From the NCBI GenBank assembly GCA_030142905.1, contig JASJOG010000012.1:3295501-3359500 (forward strand): DNA of 64,000 nt, written 5' to 3'. The notes under the pieces are model-generated. The model made no database searches and had not been told where the DNA came from. It was given only the letters and a program-made list of their open reading frames with translations. Positions within the stretch are counted from its first letter, which is position 1, and each line of letters begins with the position of its first letter. The stretch comes from Heliopora coerulea. Taxonomy: Eukaryota; Cnidaria; Anthozoa; Scleralcyonacea; Helioporidae. Both the position numbers and the translations under genes were made by a program. Shown piece after piece: positions 1 through 15,100 of this stretch.

Positions 1-142
1 AAGAAGGGATTGAAATGGTAGAGAGGGAAAAGGATATGAAGACTAGTAAGGTGACGCGAAATGAGATGAAGTGAAGTGAAGAGAACTGAAGAAAAAGGAG
101 AATAAGGAGGACACAGAAAAGAGAAGAGAAGAAAGAGAAATG
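1..142. repeat. Polypurine tract
   Basis: The plus strand is almost all A and G for 142 bp (runs of GAAG, GAGA and GGAAA), directly downstream of the last visible Rap1GAP exon on its strand. It is a strand-asymmetric simple tract without coding potential. Confidence 0.6.
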
Positions 143-3100
143 ATACTCACCTGAAAGACGATAGCAATGATATCATTCCCAATATGGCGTTTTCTTTGCA
201 ACTATAAACAAATAGCTTAGAATCAGACAACTTAGGTCTACCAAAATGACAGTTCTTTGGTGGTTCATTTTCATCCAGATCTTAACATCAATAGGTCTGC
301 CGAGAAAACGACCGATATGACAAGCAATGGACATATGAGAAAATAAAAAATATAAAATCATCATCACTGTTAATCTGGGGCGAACTCTTTCACGATACAC
401 CCAAGAAACAACGTTCAACAAAAGAAACCGCTTCTACAAAAATGGCTTACTTGCTGTGAATCGCCAGTCGTAAACGGCAACATTGTTGATACGTGAAACA
501 TAATTTCTCTGAAGAAAAGAAAGAAAAAAATTATTCAAGTGAACCATTTGCCAGTTATTAAATAGATATTTCGTCAAGCCCTTTTTCCTTTTTTAATTCT
601 TTTCATCCACTAGCGTCGTATCTCCCTCTCATCGAACCTTCCACGATATACACAACACACAGTAAACGCCTGAGACAATGACAATATCAAAACATTTTTG
701 TTTACACAAACAAAGGGAATTATGGAAAATACCTTCCTTTGAAAGTCGTGTATATTGATTTACGGCCCGTTTGGTGATTCTTAGTGTCCAAACCTCCGCT
801 GTATCTAAAGTGTGAAAAAGATTGATGTTAAACAGAATTACTTCACAGCAATCATTATTTCATAACGGTTGTTCACCTACCTACCTACTACCATCTACCT
901 GTCCATTTGTTCGTCCACCTGTCCTTCTGACCTTTTGCAATCGTGTCAGTCGGACCGTCAGTCTGTCTCCGTCCCAGTCTACCAGGCTACCATTCAGTCA
1001 TTCGTTTAGTCCGTCAGTCCGTAAGACTGTCTGTCAGCCCGTCAGTTTTTCTGTCTGTCTTCCCGTTTGCTTGTCAATCAGTCTGTCCATCCATCGGTCC
1101 GTGAGTCTGTCTTTCTACCTGCCTGACTGCCTATTTGGTTTTTTTTTTACTTCCTGTTAGTTTTTTGTTTGTTTATTTGTCTGTATGCAAAAAATACTAA
1201 TAAAAGCAATGATACCGTTTTATAACATAGCTTATATTAACTGCGTGCAGCAATGCCGCTCGAATATCAATAATTAATCACTGAACAAATATTTGTAGAA
1301 CACGGACTCTTCACCCTTTAAATCCAAATAACTCCACTTCTTCGCCCAGTATCTGAAGAAAGTCGTACATCGCTTTACTGTGTGATTTGTTGCTGAAATA
1401 TTGACCTTCTTCAGTCTATATAAAAAATAACAACAGCAAGAAGCAATCATAATTAAGAATACTAAGTGGAAACGTAATAATTGAATTCTACATAACATCT
1501 ACTACAATATTAAAACAGTGTATAAAAGATTATTATTTACATAAGTCTATCTTATTATTAGCTCCTTTCTTTCGGATAGGGAGAGTGTTATTTTTCTCTG
1601 GCCAACACTAGACAATTTTACTCGCCAAAAAGAGATCTCTGGACAGGAAAGAGTGGAGTATATGAAAAAACACGAGGGTGTGAGAAAGACAAGTAAATGC
1701 AAAACCGATCCAACCCCTCCTCTTTTTTCCACAATAGTAGAACTAAGCCCGTCTGATAATCATTTTTTACGGAGAATGGCTCACTCAATTATAACAACAA
1801 TGATAATGATGATGACGGTGATGATGATATTGATAATGGTAATGATAATAATTATAATAATAAAAGAAGGGATTACAAGAAAATATTAAGTTACGGACCT
1901 GTTGAGCCTTTTGATAAATCACACCAACTTTAAATTTTTCAGCATGTCCGTGTTCGTCAAATCGAGTTATCAGAGAGGAAGCCTGAAAACAATGATGAAA
2001 CTGCGCTTCAACCTTCATCTTTATTTAATATTAATATACAAAGAAACACGGAAAATATTTCTTGAATTTCGTGTTCCTTTTGCACGTATTTTTACGCACA
2101 AGTGCAACGCACGCTCACACATACGCTAGATGCACATCGCTGTTAACAGGCGTAAAAATGTTGCCTGCCATTATATAACATTGTCGTTGCAGCATTGTTC
2201 AGCCATAAATGTTGCAGTATGTAAATATGGTTAGGATAATAACGCAGGTGACTATCAAAAATTCCGCGTGGTGATTGGCCAAAAATTAGGTCATATTTAA
2301 GTATAATAAGCCTACGGGTGAATTATGGCAACGAAGGCATTTACGTAAAATTGCGGCTACTTTTGTAAACGTTATCGAGGAATTTTTAAACAACTCGTTC
2401 TCTACTTTCTTTCAAACGCTCACCTAAGTAATTATACTAAAACGATAATTTGCCTCAGGCTGAATAATCGTTTCAGGATTTGCTGCTCAAACCTTTCACA
2501 AAAACGGTGCATCATAGATAAACAGGACAAACTTGGACAAAAAGATTTCATCTGTACTGCCACGGGTTGATTGTTCTCTTTAAAACTGATTGCACAGGTC
2601 AATTACGTTATTTTCTTTGTGTCCTAATTGCCCACAATGCACCGATTTTGCAAAAAGGTTTATAGAGTCAATCCTATTTCCAGAACTTTCGCCGAACTCT
2701 AAAGCCCTAAGCGGTCAGTACTAACTAGAATCGAATGACCAGGGTGAATCACTTCGGACGGTGGGACCCCCACGTTTGCAATGATAGACGTAACGCAGTG
2801 ATTGTAATGGTGAACGTAAGGTCATGATTACAATGATGGATGTAGGGTCGCGATCGCAAGGATGTGAGTAAGGCTATGATTGCAATGAAGGACGGAACGC
2901 AATGATTGTAGTGATGGACGAAAGGCCATGATTGCAATGATGGACGTAAGGTGATGATTACAGTGATGAACGTAAGGCCACAATTACAGTGATGGATGCT
3001 GGGTTATCATTGCAGGGATGTACGTAAGGCTATGATTGCAATGATGGACGTAAGGTAATGATTACAGTGATGAGACGTAAGGCCATAATTACAATGATGG

Positions 3101-6100
3101 ATGTAGGTTCATGATTTCAAGGACGTAAATAAGGTTATGATTGCAATGATGAACGCAAGGTGATGATTACAGTGATGGACATAAAGCAATAATTACAATG
3201 ATGGAGGTTGGGTCATCATTGCAGGGATGTAAGTAAGGTTATGATTGTAATGATGGATGTAAGGCAATAATAGACGTAAGCTTATTTCAGAAATTTTGCA
3301 CATAAGAGCTGTCCGACGAGCCAATCAGAAATTACAAACTACTATTAGACATAAAAAGAAATCTTGTGAATGCCAGGAGTTAGCGGATAGTAGCTTACTG
3401 TACCGTGTAACATCATGATATTAATAAATGGTGAAGAAGTAATAGAATTTAAAGCTTAAAAACTTGCTGTAAGTTTGATACAACACCGCTGCTCATGTGT
3501 GATTGCTGTAGCAAATAAACGAGCTTACTAATCATGGTCGGCACCAGAACGTAACCAGAGACCAGTTGACCGTGTGGAGACTAAGACAGGAAAATTAAAT
3601 ACTTTATTTATCTGATAACTTTTTGGAAAAAATCGTTGGGGTTTAAAACGTCACCAGGAGTAACTCGTCAACTGTTAGGGTTAGGATTAGGGTTAGGATT
3701 AGAGTTAGAATTAGGGTTAGGTGTAGGATCTTAACCTTAACCTGAATCCTAACCCTAATCCTAATCCTAATGATAACATTCAGGATAATTTTGAATCTTA
3801 GGACCACTGACATTTCAAGACTGTCCTCAATCTTAGGTGACAGGATATCAAGTAAATAAAATACTTAATTTTCCAGTTCCAGTCTCCACAGGGTCACCTT
3901 GTCTCAGTGGTTACGTTCTAGTGCCAACCTACTATCATCAATTCACTTTCTGTCCTAAAGGGTCCTCAAAAACTTCTCGGTCACCGAGTACTGCCCGAAG
4001 AAGCATTGACGACCCCTCGATACCTATATATACATCATCAAATATTCCTATTAACATTTACAGTATAATCCAGTAGTTTAACCTTCTGCAAAGAAAATAA
4101 TACAAACCTTTGGATAAATAACAGGTTGCAATTGAAGTTCTCCGAAGTCCTCCAGCAAATCTGGTTGCAGTTTCTGAAACCAAAAGCAAAACGGGAATAT
4201 TCAAGTTTAACGAAGGGATTCTTCCAAGGGAAAACCTTTGTTGTTGCCTTACCCCGATGGACGGTCCCTAATTTTTGTTTAGTTTTCTTTTTGGCTATCA
4301 GTTATCCCATACCACGTTATGACAGAAAAAAGACGCCACTCCAACAGGAAGATTACAAACTCTTTGATATGTGTTTGTTTTTGATGACAACAATATGCTC
4401 ATTAACCGTGTTCACTCCCACGAAGGATCTTCACTCGAAACGTTACTATTTTCAACCTTAAGTTTCGGCAGTTTGAGCTATTCATACGTCATGCAATATT
4501 GTCTTCGCCTTAGAGATAATATAAAACTATAGGGTGTGTGAGGGACGAAAGTTGGGGTCAACTTAACAATGCCATTTTGCGCCTCGGTTAATAAGCAATG
4601 TAGTTACCTCGGTTTCGGTAACCAACCTAAATTTATTTTACGATAATTTCTATTAAAAGTATGAACGGGGTTTGCCTAACTGGGTCTCCGTGTCCACTCA
4701 CAAGTTCTTCATTTTGTTCCCTTGGCTTGTTTTTAATTAATTAATGTATTTATTTCTTTGTTTGTTCATTTATTTATTTATTTATTTATTTGTTTGTTTG
4801 TTTGTTTGTTTGTTTATTTATTTATTTATTTACTAGTTCTTAATTTCTTAGTATTTCAAAAAAAATTCACAATTCTGGTTGCATAAGAGCAGTGTACATA
4901 TAATCTCAAGGTAACGTAGAGAAGAAAAAAGGTAATTGACTGCCGAAAAGGTAATTCAGTGCAAATTTCTTTGGGCACAAAACATCTCGATTGGCTAAAA
5001 ATCTCCTGTAACCAATAATGGCCCAATCAAATACGACCTCTCAGCATGGAAAAATTTGAAGTATCAAGTGAAAACAGTGGCCCGGCTTTAAGTGGATTTT
5101 AATGGGACAGAGATTTTCGAAATAAAAGAAAAGTATTATCACGTACTCTAACTATTTCACTTGGTCCTGGACACGTTGGAAGTTCTTTAGCAGCTATCGC
5201 TCCTTGGATAGTTCTTTCTGATGACCTAAACATCAAGAAAGATGTATAAATAACTTACTAGTTTGGATGTCCTCACAGAATATTTCCCCGATTTCTCCAG
5301 TAACAGCCTAAAGCCGAATAACGATGTAAGGAGCATAATCTTCATTGGATAGGAAAAGTTCGATTGTATGAAGCATGTCATTCACCCGATGAGACGTACC
5401 ACTGGTTAAGTCCACCCAAGCTTCGTTAACGCGCTCCGGGGAATTTACTCTTCAAGCCAAAAATCCTGTTAAACCAGACTTTCTTAAGGAACCAAAATGC
5501 TAAATTGTACTCCCTGAGTATAAAGTATTAAAGTTCGATGATACTATTTTTGTTTATTGTCTATTATGCAGTATTCTAATCGTTACAACTATGAAGAATG
5601 CCACAGTGAATGCGCGATACTGCAAAGTTCCAAACGCAGCCAATGAGCGTTTTTTCGATTTCTGAAGCATTCGGGGATGGCTACTCACCAAGGCAGCCTT
5701 TTTTCACCCCGAAAACAGCTTTAGGAAGAGAGAATTTATGAAAGTACAGTACTTGTTCGGTATACAGTAGGATCACGTACTATAAGTACAATTATAGTTT
5801 AAAAGACAGTTCGTGGTGTTACTTTTGTTTTGCAAGTAAACATCTCGGTTGAGAACGATAGAAGGTCTTCTCCTAAAATTATGAAAGCTTACATAGACAA
5901 CGACGAAACAAGTTCTCACTTTCGCAGGGTGGTTACGTCCAAATAGACGACAACTTTTGAGTTAATTTTGCAACACTAAAAAGGCCGTTATTTTGGGGCA
6001 AAATAGGGTTGATGCTTTCCGGGGGAAGGCTTGTTTTAATGTCCGTGGTTAGAGCTTATGTTTTAGTTATAAATTGTGAATTTATGGATACCATAGTCTC

Positions 6101-9100
6101 AAATAATTTCATTTGTAACAGTACATGTACCTTAGATTAATCCAGTTTCATATGCAATCAGTAATTGTGTATACTTAATCAGTATTTATAGCACGACTCT
6201 ACGCCTCTTGGAAATCAGCTTGTTTTTGTTGGGCTAAGCGTAGTTATTTAAAGTTTACTTGATTTCGTGTAACCAGGCTGCTTCGCTTGGACACCCACCT
6301 CAAAATGATTCGGACGATATCACCCTCAGCCCCTTTGCTTTCGGCGCAATTTTGTTCAAATTTTACTGAGAGAAGCAGAGGTCCCAGACTACATTCACCT
6401 GTATAGTTATAGTGTTCCTAAAAATAAAAGTAGAAATAATTACAGAAGGTACTGATGACACGCAAAAAGAACAAATAGACAAGTTCTGACACAAATAAAA
6501 TTTACTGTCTCTGAATATGGACACGTTTGATATGATCGACTGTAAATGTCTAAGTATTCATTGATTATTGTATGCCCTTCGCGTCACTAGCACTAACAAC
6601 TCTCTCAATTCAGAACCAGTCACAATTCGTTTGGCAACAGCTTCACCAGCTAAGCTGGCAGAACATTTCACTTGATTGCAAATCCACGCGTTCGAAACTC
6701 AGCCGGCGACCTAAAGGCTTGTACAAATTTGGACACATAACGCCGCGCTGTAGCCGCACGCAGTAAACGTAACACGTTAAGTTTAAAGATATCATTAAAA
6801 TAATATGGAGCAAATTTTTAAGCGTCAATGCACGCGGTTACGCGTCTAATGGTTTTGAGCCTTGGGCTACGTTTACACTACGGCAAAAGTCTTCGGATTC
6901 AAAACGTTTTCGGATTCACAGTAAAGATCTATTCGGATTTGTTGGCCATTTACACAGGAAAAAGTATGTGGGTTAGTTTCACGTTCATGTTAACGAAAAC
7001 AGTGCTTCCTTATCTACGAACAAACATAAGTCATCACAAGTTTTATGGAAAGTAACACTGGACAACCGAAAAATTTCTTTCCATTCTTTTTTTCCTAGAG
7101 CCCCTAATAAAAAACATTTTCCCATCACTAGCTACTTCAGCTGTTCTACACAAAAATGATTAAAATTTCTCGAGAGACTCAGCTCTCCGGATCCAAAGTA
7201 CAGTATCCAGATTCTTTTCCGGATTCATATTAATCCGGATTAGTGTGCAATCCGAAGACTTTTTATGCCGGATTCGCTACTTCAGTACAAACGGTTACTT
7301 TAAATCCGAAGAAAAAGTCTCTGGATTGCCAACAAATCCGTAGAAAATTGGTCTAGTGGAAACGTAGCCTGAATGTTGTATTTTTCGTAACTAGCCCCAG
7401 CTGGATCTTAAAGTGTACGATGCTGAAACTGGAAAATTTACTGTTACATAATACACACTCCATTTCATAAGATCTGGTGTAAATGACTAACATTCCTTGA
7501 ATAAAAAGATAAACAGAGGGAAGGACTGATAAACATACAGACAGACGAACGATAGGATATACAAAAGGAAATCACGCAGGAAGACGAACGCACGGACGGA
7601 TGGTCGGAAACTGTCGGAGAAACGAATGGACAGACAACCAGACGAACAGTTAGACTGATGGACATGCGAATAGAACGGTTGAAGCAGAGAGAAACAAACA
7701 GACCAGCGGTTAACTACGGTACGGCATTGTTTTCTACACCAGTCGGAACTCTATCCCTTGACCACTTAACACACACACCCCTACCGCCATTATTAACACT
7801 CCTAATGGTCTGGTATTAAATTCATAAAAAGGGGGGTAATTCGAAGATATACCAAGTGAAGGTTCACAAAATTCCACAATTGAATGGAGTCAGAAAAGCA
7901 ACCAAAATTGCAATATTTTCCGAATAGTTAATAAGAAAGAGTTAATATGAAATTGAAAGAGAGGTTGACATTGATAAAATGACGAAAGGGGATATGCTCT
8001 TCTTGGTATAGGTTAGCTGCAGGTCTCACAAATATAATGATGTACATCTTATTCATGCACAACCTAGTAAACAAATTTGTTTCACAATCGAGTAATTACT
8101 TGGAAAAATGAATGAGCCTGCCCTTGATTTCAAGATGTAACCAGTTCCCTGCTGCATCCCACTCATCCAAACTACCAACCAATTCTGTAACAAATATCAT
8201 CCGAGATTCTTCACAGCTAGATTGGTTTGAATATCAGTTAAGGTTCAGCACACCTCTCTCACTCTGCGGCCTAGCCTGCTGAGTTCACACTTGAGCACAC
8301 TCAATCCAAATTCGTCACTAATTAGAAATACCCAATACATTTACATCTACCTGTCCTTTAAAGAAATTCTTATAATTGCAGTAGCCAACATCATCTTCAA
8401 TAACTAGATCACTCGGTTCAATAGGCTTTATAACTTGTTTTCCCTTTTTGTCGAATTGGCAAACGTGATTCGTGCCCTCCTGCCAGTAATCACCATTTAC
8501 AGGTAAAACCACTAACGGATATGGCTTGCCAGCAAGTAAAACCTGTGGGGGGGAAAAAGCTTCCATTAGCCTTAATTGTGTACTACAATGACAAGAACTC
8601 TATGAATTCTAATTCTAAATTGACCATTAGGGCGTAAAGCCAGTGCCTTCGTCAGGGAATGCCTCGGGCTCTGCGGTTTGATGAGACTCGTATTTGGACA
8701 CCGCGGTAGATGTATAACTTACCACAGCATGAAACACAACTATGAAAAGTAGATTTTATCCCCAGTAATTCCTTAAAGTTCATTATCATTCATACACGTA
8801 TCTCAACCAAGCACAAACAAAATTTAATGCATAACGCTCCGCGCAATTGGTATTTTCATTTCCCAGCACTCAGACATACCGAAATTTAAAAACACTTGTT
8901 TAAGAAAACTTCCATTTACCCTCCATAACTCAAAAACATCGTTTCCTTAAGCTCTCAGTTACAACGCCCCAACTATAGACGTATATGTACGCAGTATAAT
9001 ACTCTCCTACCCAATTAAATGTGACACAGTAAATACCTCTTCAATAGGTTCCTTTCTTTCAGGGCTTTTTCTGAAAGTCTCAGCATCATCACTACTGTTC

Positions 9101-12100
9101 TAAATAAAGTAGAATTCTAATCCATAAATCTAGGTGATACAATTTCATTGCCCATGGCAGTTTGGTTCATCAGGGCTCGACCTTGGCGGTAGTCAACTAG
9201 CCAAATACAAGTAAATTTTCAGTTTTGGCTAGTGTAATTTTTCCTGTTGTTAGCCATGATGGCTGCTAAAATTTGGAAGCAACTTTCTGTGTTACCTGTA
9301 AAATATTGTGATGTATTTATAGACAACGAATGGCATATTTTTATACAAGACAAGGTTGTATTATTCTCGGGAATAGCGTTGTAATTGTCTTACGATGAAT
9401 CCATACTCGGCTAAAGAGGCTGGATACCAATGTTTACTCCATGAAGTTCAATTCTAAGCGCAGCTGCCATTTTGTTTCCTGGTTTTGGCGTAATTGCTCG
9501 AATAAATACATGAACTGTAAATATTTACGGTAATCAAATAAAAATACGGTAAAATAGTACTTGAGCTGAAAAATTTTTGCCTAACAGAAAGAGCCATTTA
9601 ACTAGTGAAAATCACTATTTTGCTAGCCATAAACCTACTGGAAAGAAAAGTTAAGTTCGAGCCCTGTTCATGTTTATTATCCAGACATCGTTATTATCGT
9701 CACCACGATCACCGTCATCAAAACCCTAATATGATTGCGAGACTGCAAGGACAGAAAAATATATGTGATGGCGTTTTCCTTGTCTTGGAGTTCCTCATTG
9801 GAACTATTATGAAAAGCTCGTCTATTGTCCTGTTAACTTACGATAGTATGGATAAATAGAGATTATCATTATTATTATCATCATCAAAATCATTATCATT
9901 ATCAAAATCATTACCACTATCATCAGCATGAGCATGAGCATGACCATTATCAATACCAGTAAACCATCATCATTACCATTCTCATTACCATCACCATTGT
10001 CGTTATCATTACCATGATATTTATACCGTTATCGTTACCATTACTTTACCAACATCATCACTATTATCATAACCATGACCGTGACCATTACCATAATCAT
10101 TATCACTGTCAATATCATCATCATTATGACTATCGCTGTCGGTATCACAGTCACTGCCATGATTATCATTACAACAAATTAAGACATTATTCTTTTTACC
10201 TGTTCCATTGATAAAGGTAAGGGGCATCGCTGTTCATCTAACCGATCAGACTGAAAGCAAGAAAACTTCACTGCAATTTCAATGTATACCTTACCTAAAC
10301 AGCCAGAGTTTTAATCCATATAAATTACGTGGAAACGATCATAATACAACCTAAGTGCGGTGTAACTTTTTCGTAGCTGTAAGTTATTCTCTAAAGAATG
10401 TTTGGCTAATTGAACCTTTCAGCAAAAGGAGTAACAAAATGATGAAATCTTTTTCATAACCATCAAAGTTTTGAATTAAATGTTAGTAAAACACCAGTTG
10501 TAATGATGGGAAGAATCAAAACTGCTGTTTAGTCTTAAAATTACTAAAGTTTTCTTCATAGGTCTTGACATTTCTCAATTTCCATTAGCTAAAATCAACC
10601 AGTTCTCTTAAAGATATATGATCTTTTTATTATTACTATTTTACCGTTATTATATTTATCACTATCACCATTGACAACTACCATGCACATTTTCGAGATG
10701 TTAATTTATAAATATAAAATACAAGTATCTACAAATATTTACATGCAAAATTACACATCAGAACACTGGTTCCCCCCATGATTTACTGGCTGATTTATTG
10801 ATCGATTGATTGATTGATTGATTAATTGACTTATTGATCGACTGATTGACTGATTGGTTAGTAGATTGATCAGCTGGTTGCCTGATTGACTGGTTGGACG
10901 AGTGACTGAACGACTCGTGGTATTCCCAATTGAATGACTGATTGATGGACGGACAAACCGACTGGCGGGCGAGCGGATGGACTGCAGAACACGTAAACTA
11001 GCGATGAATCAACCGACAGCCTAACGGACAGAAAAACGGACTGACCAACGGAGCGACCAAGGGATTACTTAATTGGCCCTTCAAACCGATCGACAACCTT
11101 TTGGTTTAATGGACGGGATAACGGGTGGACCACCGGTCCGAGCCAATGGAAAACGACGGAGTAACCTGAGGATGAGTGGACTGACTGGCGGAACGATTTA
11201 TCCGCGGTACGACAGAGGGAGGAACTGACCGACATATGGACTGACGGTACAAAGAATCGACCGAGTGACCGACAGACGGAGTGACCGAGGAATCCATCGA
11301 TGGGACGGAGGAACCGACGAACAAACGATGCACCGACTGACTGACGCGATCGGCGGACGGACACACTTTCACAAACCGATGGAGGGATGGACAGACGATA
11401 TAACCACGGGTTCAACGGACCGATCGGCCAGACAACCGATACAACGATTGATTTACTAACGGATCACAAGCACGATATCACTGAGTTTTGCAAATAAACC
11501 CTAAGATTCATGGATGACATTAACTGTCTGCACTTTAATTGAGCACAATTTGCTGTTTAACTTAGACCTACAGTATACAATTATACGAGCTACAAAAATA
11601 ATGCCTTACCTGTAGTCTACAAAGATAATTAAAAAATTCTTCATCTTTCTATCACAGAAAGCAAAACATTTCAGTAATCAAAATGTTCAAAGGTGATCGA
11701 CTTTTTTGGGCGCAAAAATAAATCCAAATATATCGCCACGTAAGCTTGATTCCAGCCGTTATGTGGGGTCGCCCCCACATTGGCTGAATCAGGGGTCTAA
11801 AACGTTTGTCCGTTACGTCACGTCAATACTTAAAACTAAATAGAAATCAAAGGCACTACTTCCAGTCATGCTTTTGTACATTTTTACCGTTCTGAAAATA
11901 TGAAATGTGTTTATATATACCTATGTTTGAACAGAAACTTTTCATGATAATCTGACACTGCTGAAGTCAACTGAAAAATATTGACTTGAGTGGGATTTTT
12001 CAGTTGACTTTGGCAGGGTCAGATTATCATGAAAAGTTTCTGTTCATGTGCATCTTTGAGGATGATTCTGATATACTTAAGTTTATTTAATCCGATTTAA

Positions 12101-15100
12101 ATCTACAACAAAGTAAATGTTTTGAACCCGGGAGAATGGGTACAAGTTGGTGACGGTAGATCGTCCAGGTTGTCGAAATCTCGAAAGACCCTTGGTGACT
12201 GACGTATCGACGGCCTCAGCGACGGTCATCTTCAGATTCGAAAAAGAAGAACGGTGAGGACAGGCTAGTTTGTTTATATAACTGGTTCATTCCGTCAGGT
12301 GTGTATGTGGTACAATAGTTTACGGGAGGTCTGCGGTTGATTGATGTGCGTGGTTGAAGTCAGCATTGTATGTTGGCGTATGTGGGTGTAGTCTGCGTAG
12401 GTAGTCAGCACTTTTAGACCAAGTCTATTGTTTTGCAGTTTGTCGCAAGTTCTGAGTAAGTCTTTACCGGCACCTTTACTAAAGAGCTGCAATACATATA
12501 TGTAACTACTTTAGTACGTGCAATGTATGGTAGCGAACTAGTGAGAATTAATGGCAGAATCAAATGGTTAATCAGTGTGAATTAATGGTACTGAAGAAAT
12601 CAATACAATGATAATCACAATCGAATAAAGAAACTGTATTACTCCTTAACTAACATTTGTATATATTATCAGAACTGCTAAAAGTTTAAACAAAATACAC
12701 AAAAACAGAAATCAACTGTCAACAAGATGTGTAAAAGCTAGGTCTACTGTACTAGCTAACAATTTTGAAATTGGGAAGTCTTGTAATCATACAAGGCCAT
12801 TTTCCACGTTTTGGACTTTTGGTTAGGCAAAATAAGAACACATTTTGGGCTTTAGAGGCAAGATATAAAAGCAAGGTTGGTTAAACAGTCTTATCCTAAA
12901 CATTACAGCTTAATGAATTAGCAACTTGTTAAAATAATTAATTTTCACTTTGTTGGCATTTTACTGTTTCAGATAATATGCCGAATGACAAAGAAGGCAA
13001 AGTTGCAGCTGAATCAAGTGACTAGTTCTGATACAGTACCGTAGTCAGAGGGTGGGCAGGGTGGGGAGGCTTGCCCAATGGAGAAAATGATTCAGGAAAA
13101 ATTGGAAGGAAAAAAAGAGGGAAAGAAGGAAGGGATAGAGAGAGAATTATCAGAGGAATTTTCAAAGAAAATGACTAACCAATTTAGGAACATGGTAAAG
13201 GGCTAAAGAAAGATTCAAAGCATTTTAGGAAGAATGGAAGAGATTTAGACGGGATGGTGGAAGGAAAGAACACTGGAAGTAAGTTATTTGTGGAGAGAAA
13301 GTAATTTAGGAAGAAAATGAGTTTGGAAGGATCGCAAAATTTTTCGAGGGAGGGTCTAGCATGTCATTTGAAAAGGGTAGGAATTACAAGAAAAAGGATG
13401 AAGCAAGGAGGACATTTCAAAACATAAGGAGGATTTAGAATGGGAACTAGAATGGGATTGAAGAATTAAGGAAGAAATTTAGAAGTATAGGAAGGGATTT
13501 AGGACAATTCTGAAAAGAAAGCTACACAGGAAGACTAAGGAAATTTTTAGAAGTTTGCCCAATCAGATCTTTAAAGCTAGTCACACCACTATCCTGATAT
13601 TAAGTAATCATGTGCATTATGACATGTTATTAAAATCTTACCAAGTCCATTCCTGGACAGCAGTCATGATTGATTTAAGAGAAAACTTGGAAAATATTTG
13701 CAGCTACAATAAAAATAGTGTTCCAGATTGATTTCTTGTTAAAAATTTTCCTGCATAAAATTTATTTTTCTGCAAAACAAAATTAAAAAATAAAATTAAA
13801 AAAGAAAAGAAAGAAGCAATCACCAGTAATAAGGAAAGGCTGGTGGTGAGTGCAGCTGTCCAACGAGGCAATTTCAGAGTAGCAACTTCCCATACCTTCC
13901 TTTAAGAATCCTCGTGTGCCATTATGCCATAAATCAATCACAGTAAAAACCATAACCAGTCAACAGTTCAAGCGAATACAAAATAAAACAGATTCTAAAG
14001 TGTCATTCTTAACTTGTGATTTTACTTACAGCACAAGTTTTTGCAATCAATTATAGCCTTGTAGCTTGTGACAGACTTGTAGCTTGTCAATGATCCTGAA
14101 TAGGCCAACATCCCATTAAGATTGGTCTTATGTATCTCAAGTAAACCATACAAGATTCCTGGTCTGGAACCTGATGGAGCTAACTAACAGACCAGGAATC
14201 TTGTGTAGTTTACTTAAGGTACACAAGACCAATCTTCCTTTTCAACCTACCCTTTCAGTTATTGGTACAAGCTCTAATAATCTTTCTAAGTTTCTTGTTG
14301 CCATTTTGAAATCTTATTAACATTGCCAAAAAGCCATTTCTGTCTGTCTCATGTAGGATGCCCTTTCTAAACCTTGGGGAAAATACTGGAGTGCAACTAA
14401 AGATAAATCTAAGTTCTTGACTAATTTGCTGAATAATTCATATGATTATTGAACTCAATAAATAAATGTGCTAATGTGTACGTGTATGTCCATGACGATT
14501 CATTGCTTTGGCTATTACAAGCAGATCCCTCAAGTTGAGAGGGAAACTGAGTACTAATGTTTGGGGGATTTTTCCCATGTATTTTTTGTGGAATGCCTTT
14601 AACCCTTTCCCGATCAATGAGCACAGTACTCTGGTATTTTACTCTGGCTACCACCAGACAATTTTACTTATCAAAGGAGATCTCAAGTCATGAAAGTGTT
14701 AAAAACTATTATTGTGACTGTTCTCTGACTGATAACAAGTACTCTGCAGTTTTACTTTGGCTACAGCCAGATGAACTTACTCATCAAGGGAGATCTGTAG
14801 TAAACTTTTAATAATTTGTGATGTTTTTATTTCCTGTATGTAAGAATTTACTACACTGTTTGTAAAAGTTAATAAGATTCATATCAGGGAGGGTCATTTT
14901 CCAGTTACAGTATTAATTTTTTATTGAACAGTTTGTTCCAAAGCTATTGCCCCTTGTTGCATAAATTATTCCTTTCTAAGGAACTACTGTCTGTGCATCC
15001 CTTAATTAAAATACTAATAATTACTAAGAAATCTAATGTTATGCATGTATCAATTTTACAAGATTTGGAAGATTTTCTGGTCCATACAGTATTCACACAT

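Noticed and set aside
10014..10227. His/Tyr-rich plus frame and Asp/Asn-rich minus frame
   Set aside because: Both come from the ATC/ATT/ACC triplet tract next to a Rap1GAP exon.
11065..11459. Three overlapping Ser/Arg/Val-rich frames
   Set aside because: Product of the 4-bp periodic tract at 10790-11460; no splice sites or family resemblance.
13640..13715. Possible extra Rap1GAP exon (LQIFSKFSLKSI...)
   Set aside because: TTTTATTGTAG acceptor and GTAAGA donor exist, but it would leave phase 2 while the next exon needs phase 0.
13818..13955. Coding-like minus frame (GTRGFLKEGMGSCYSEIASL)
   Set aside because: Open for about 45 codons but no acceptor and no recognised family.
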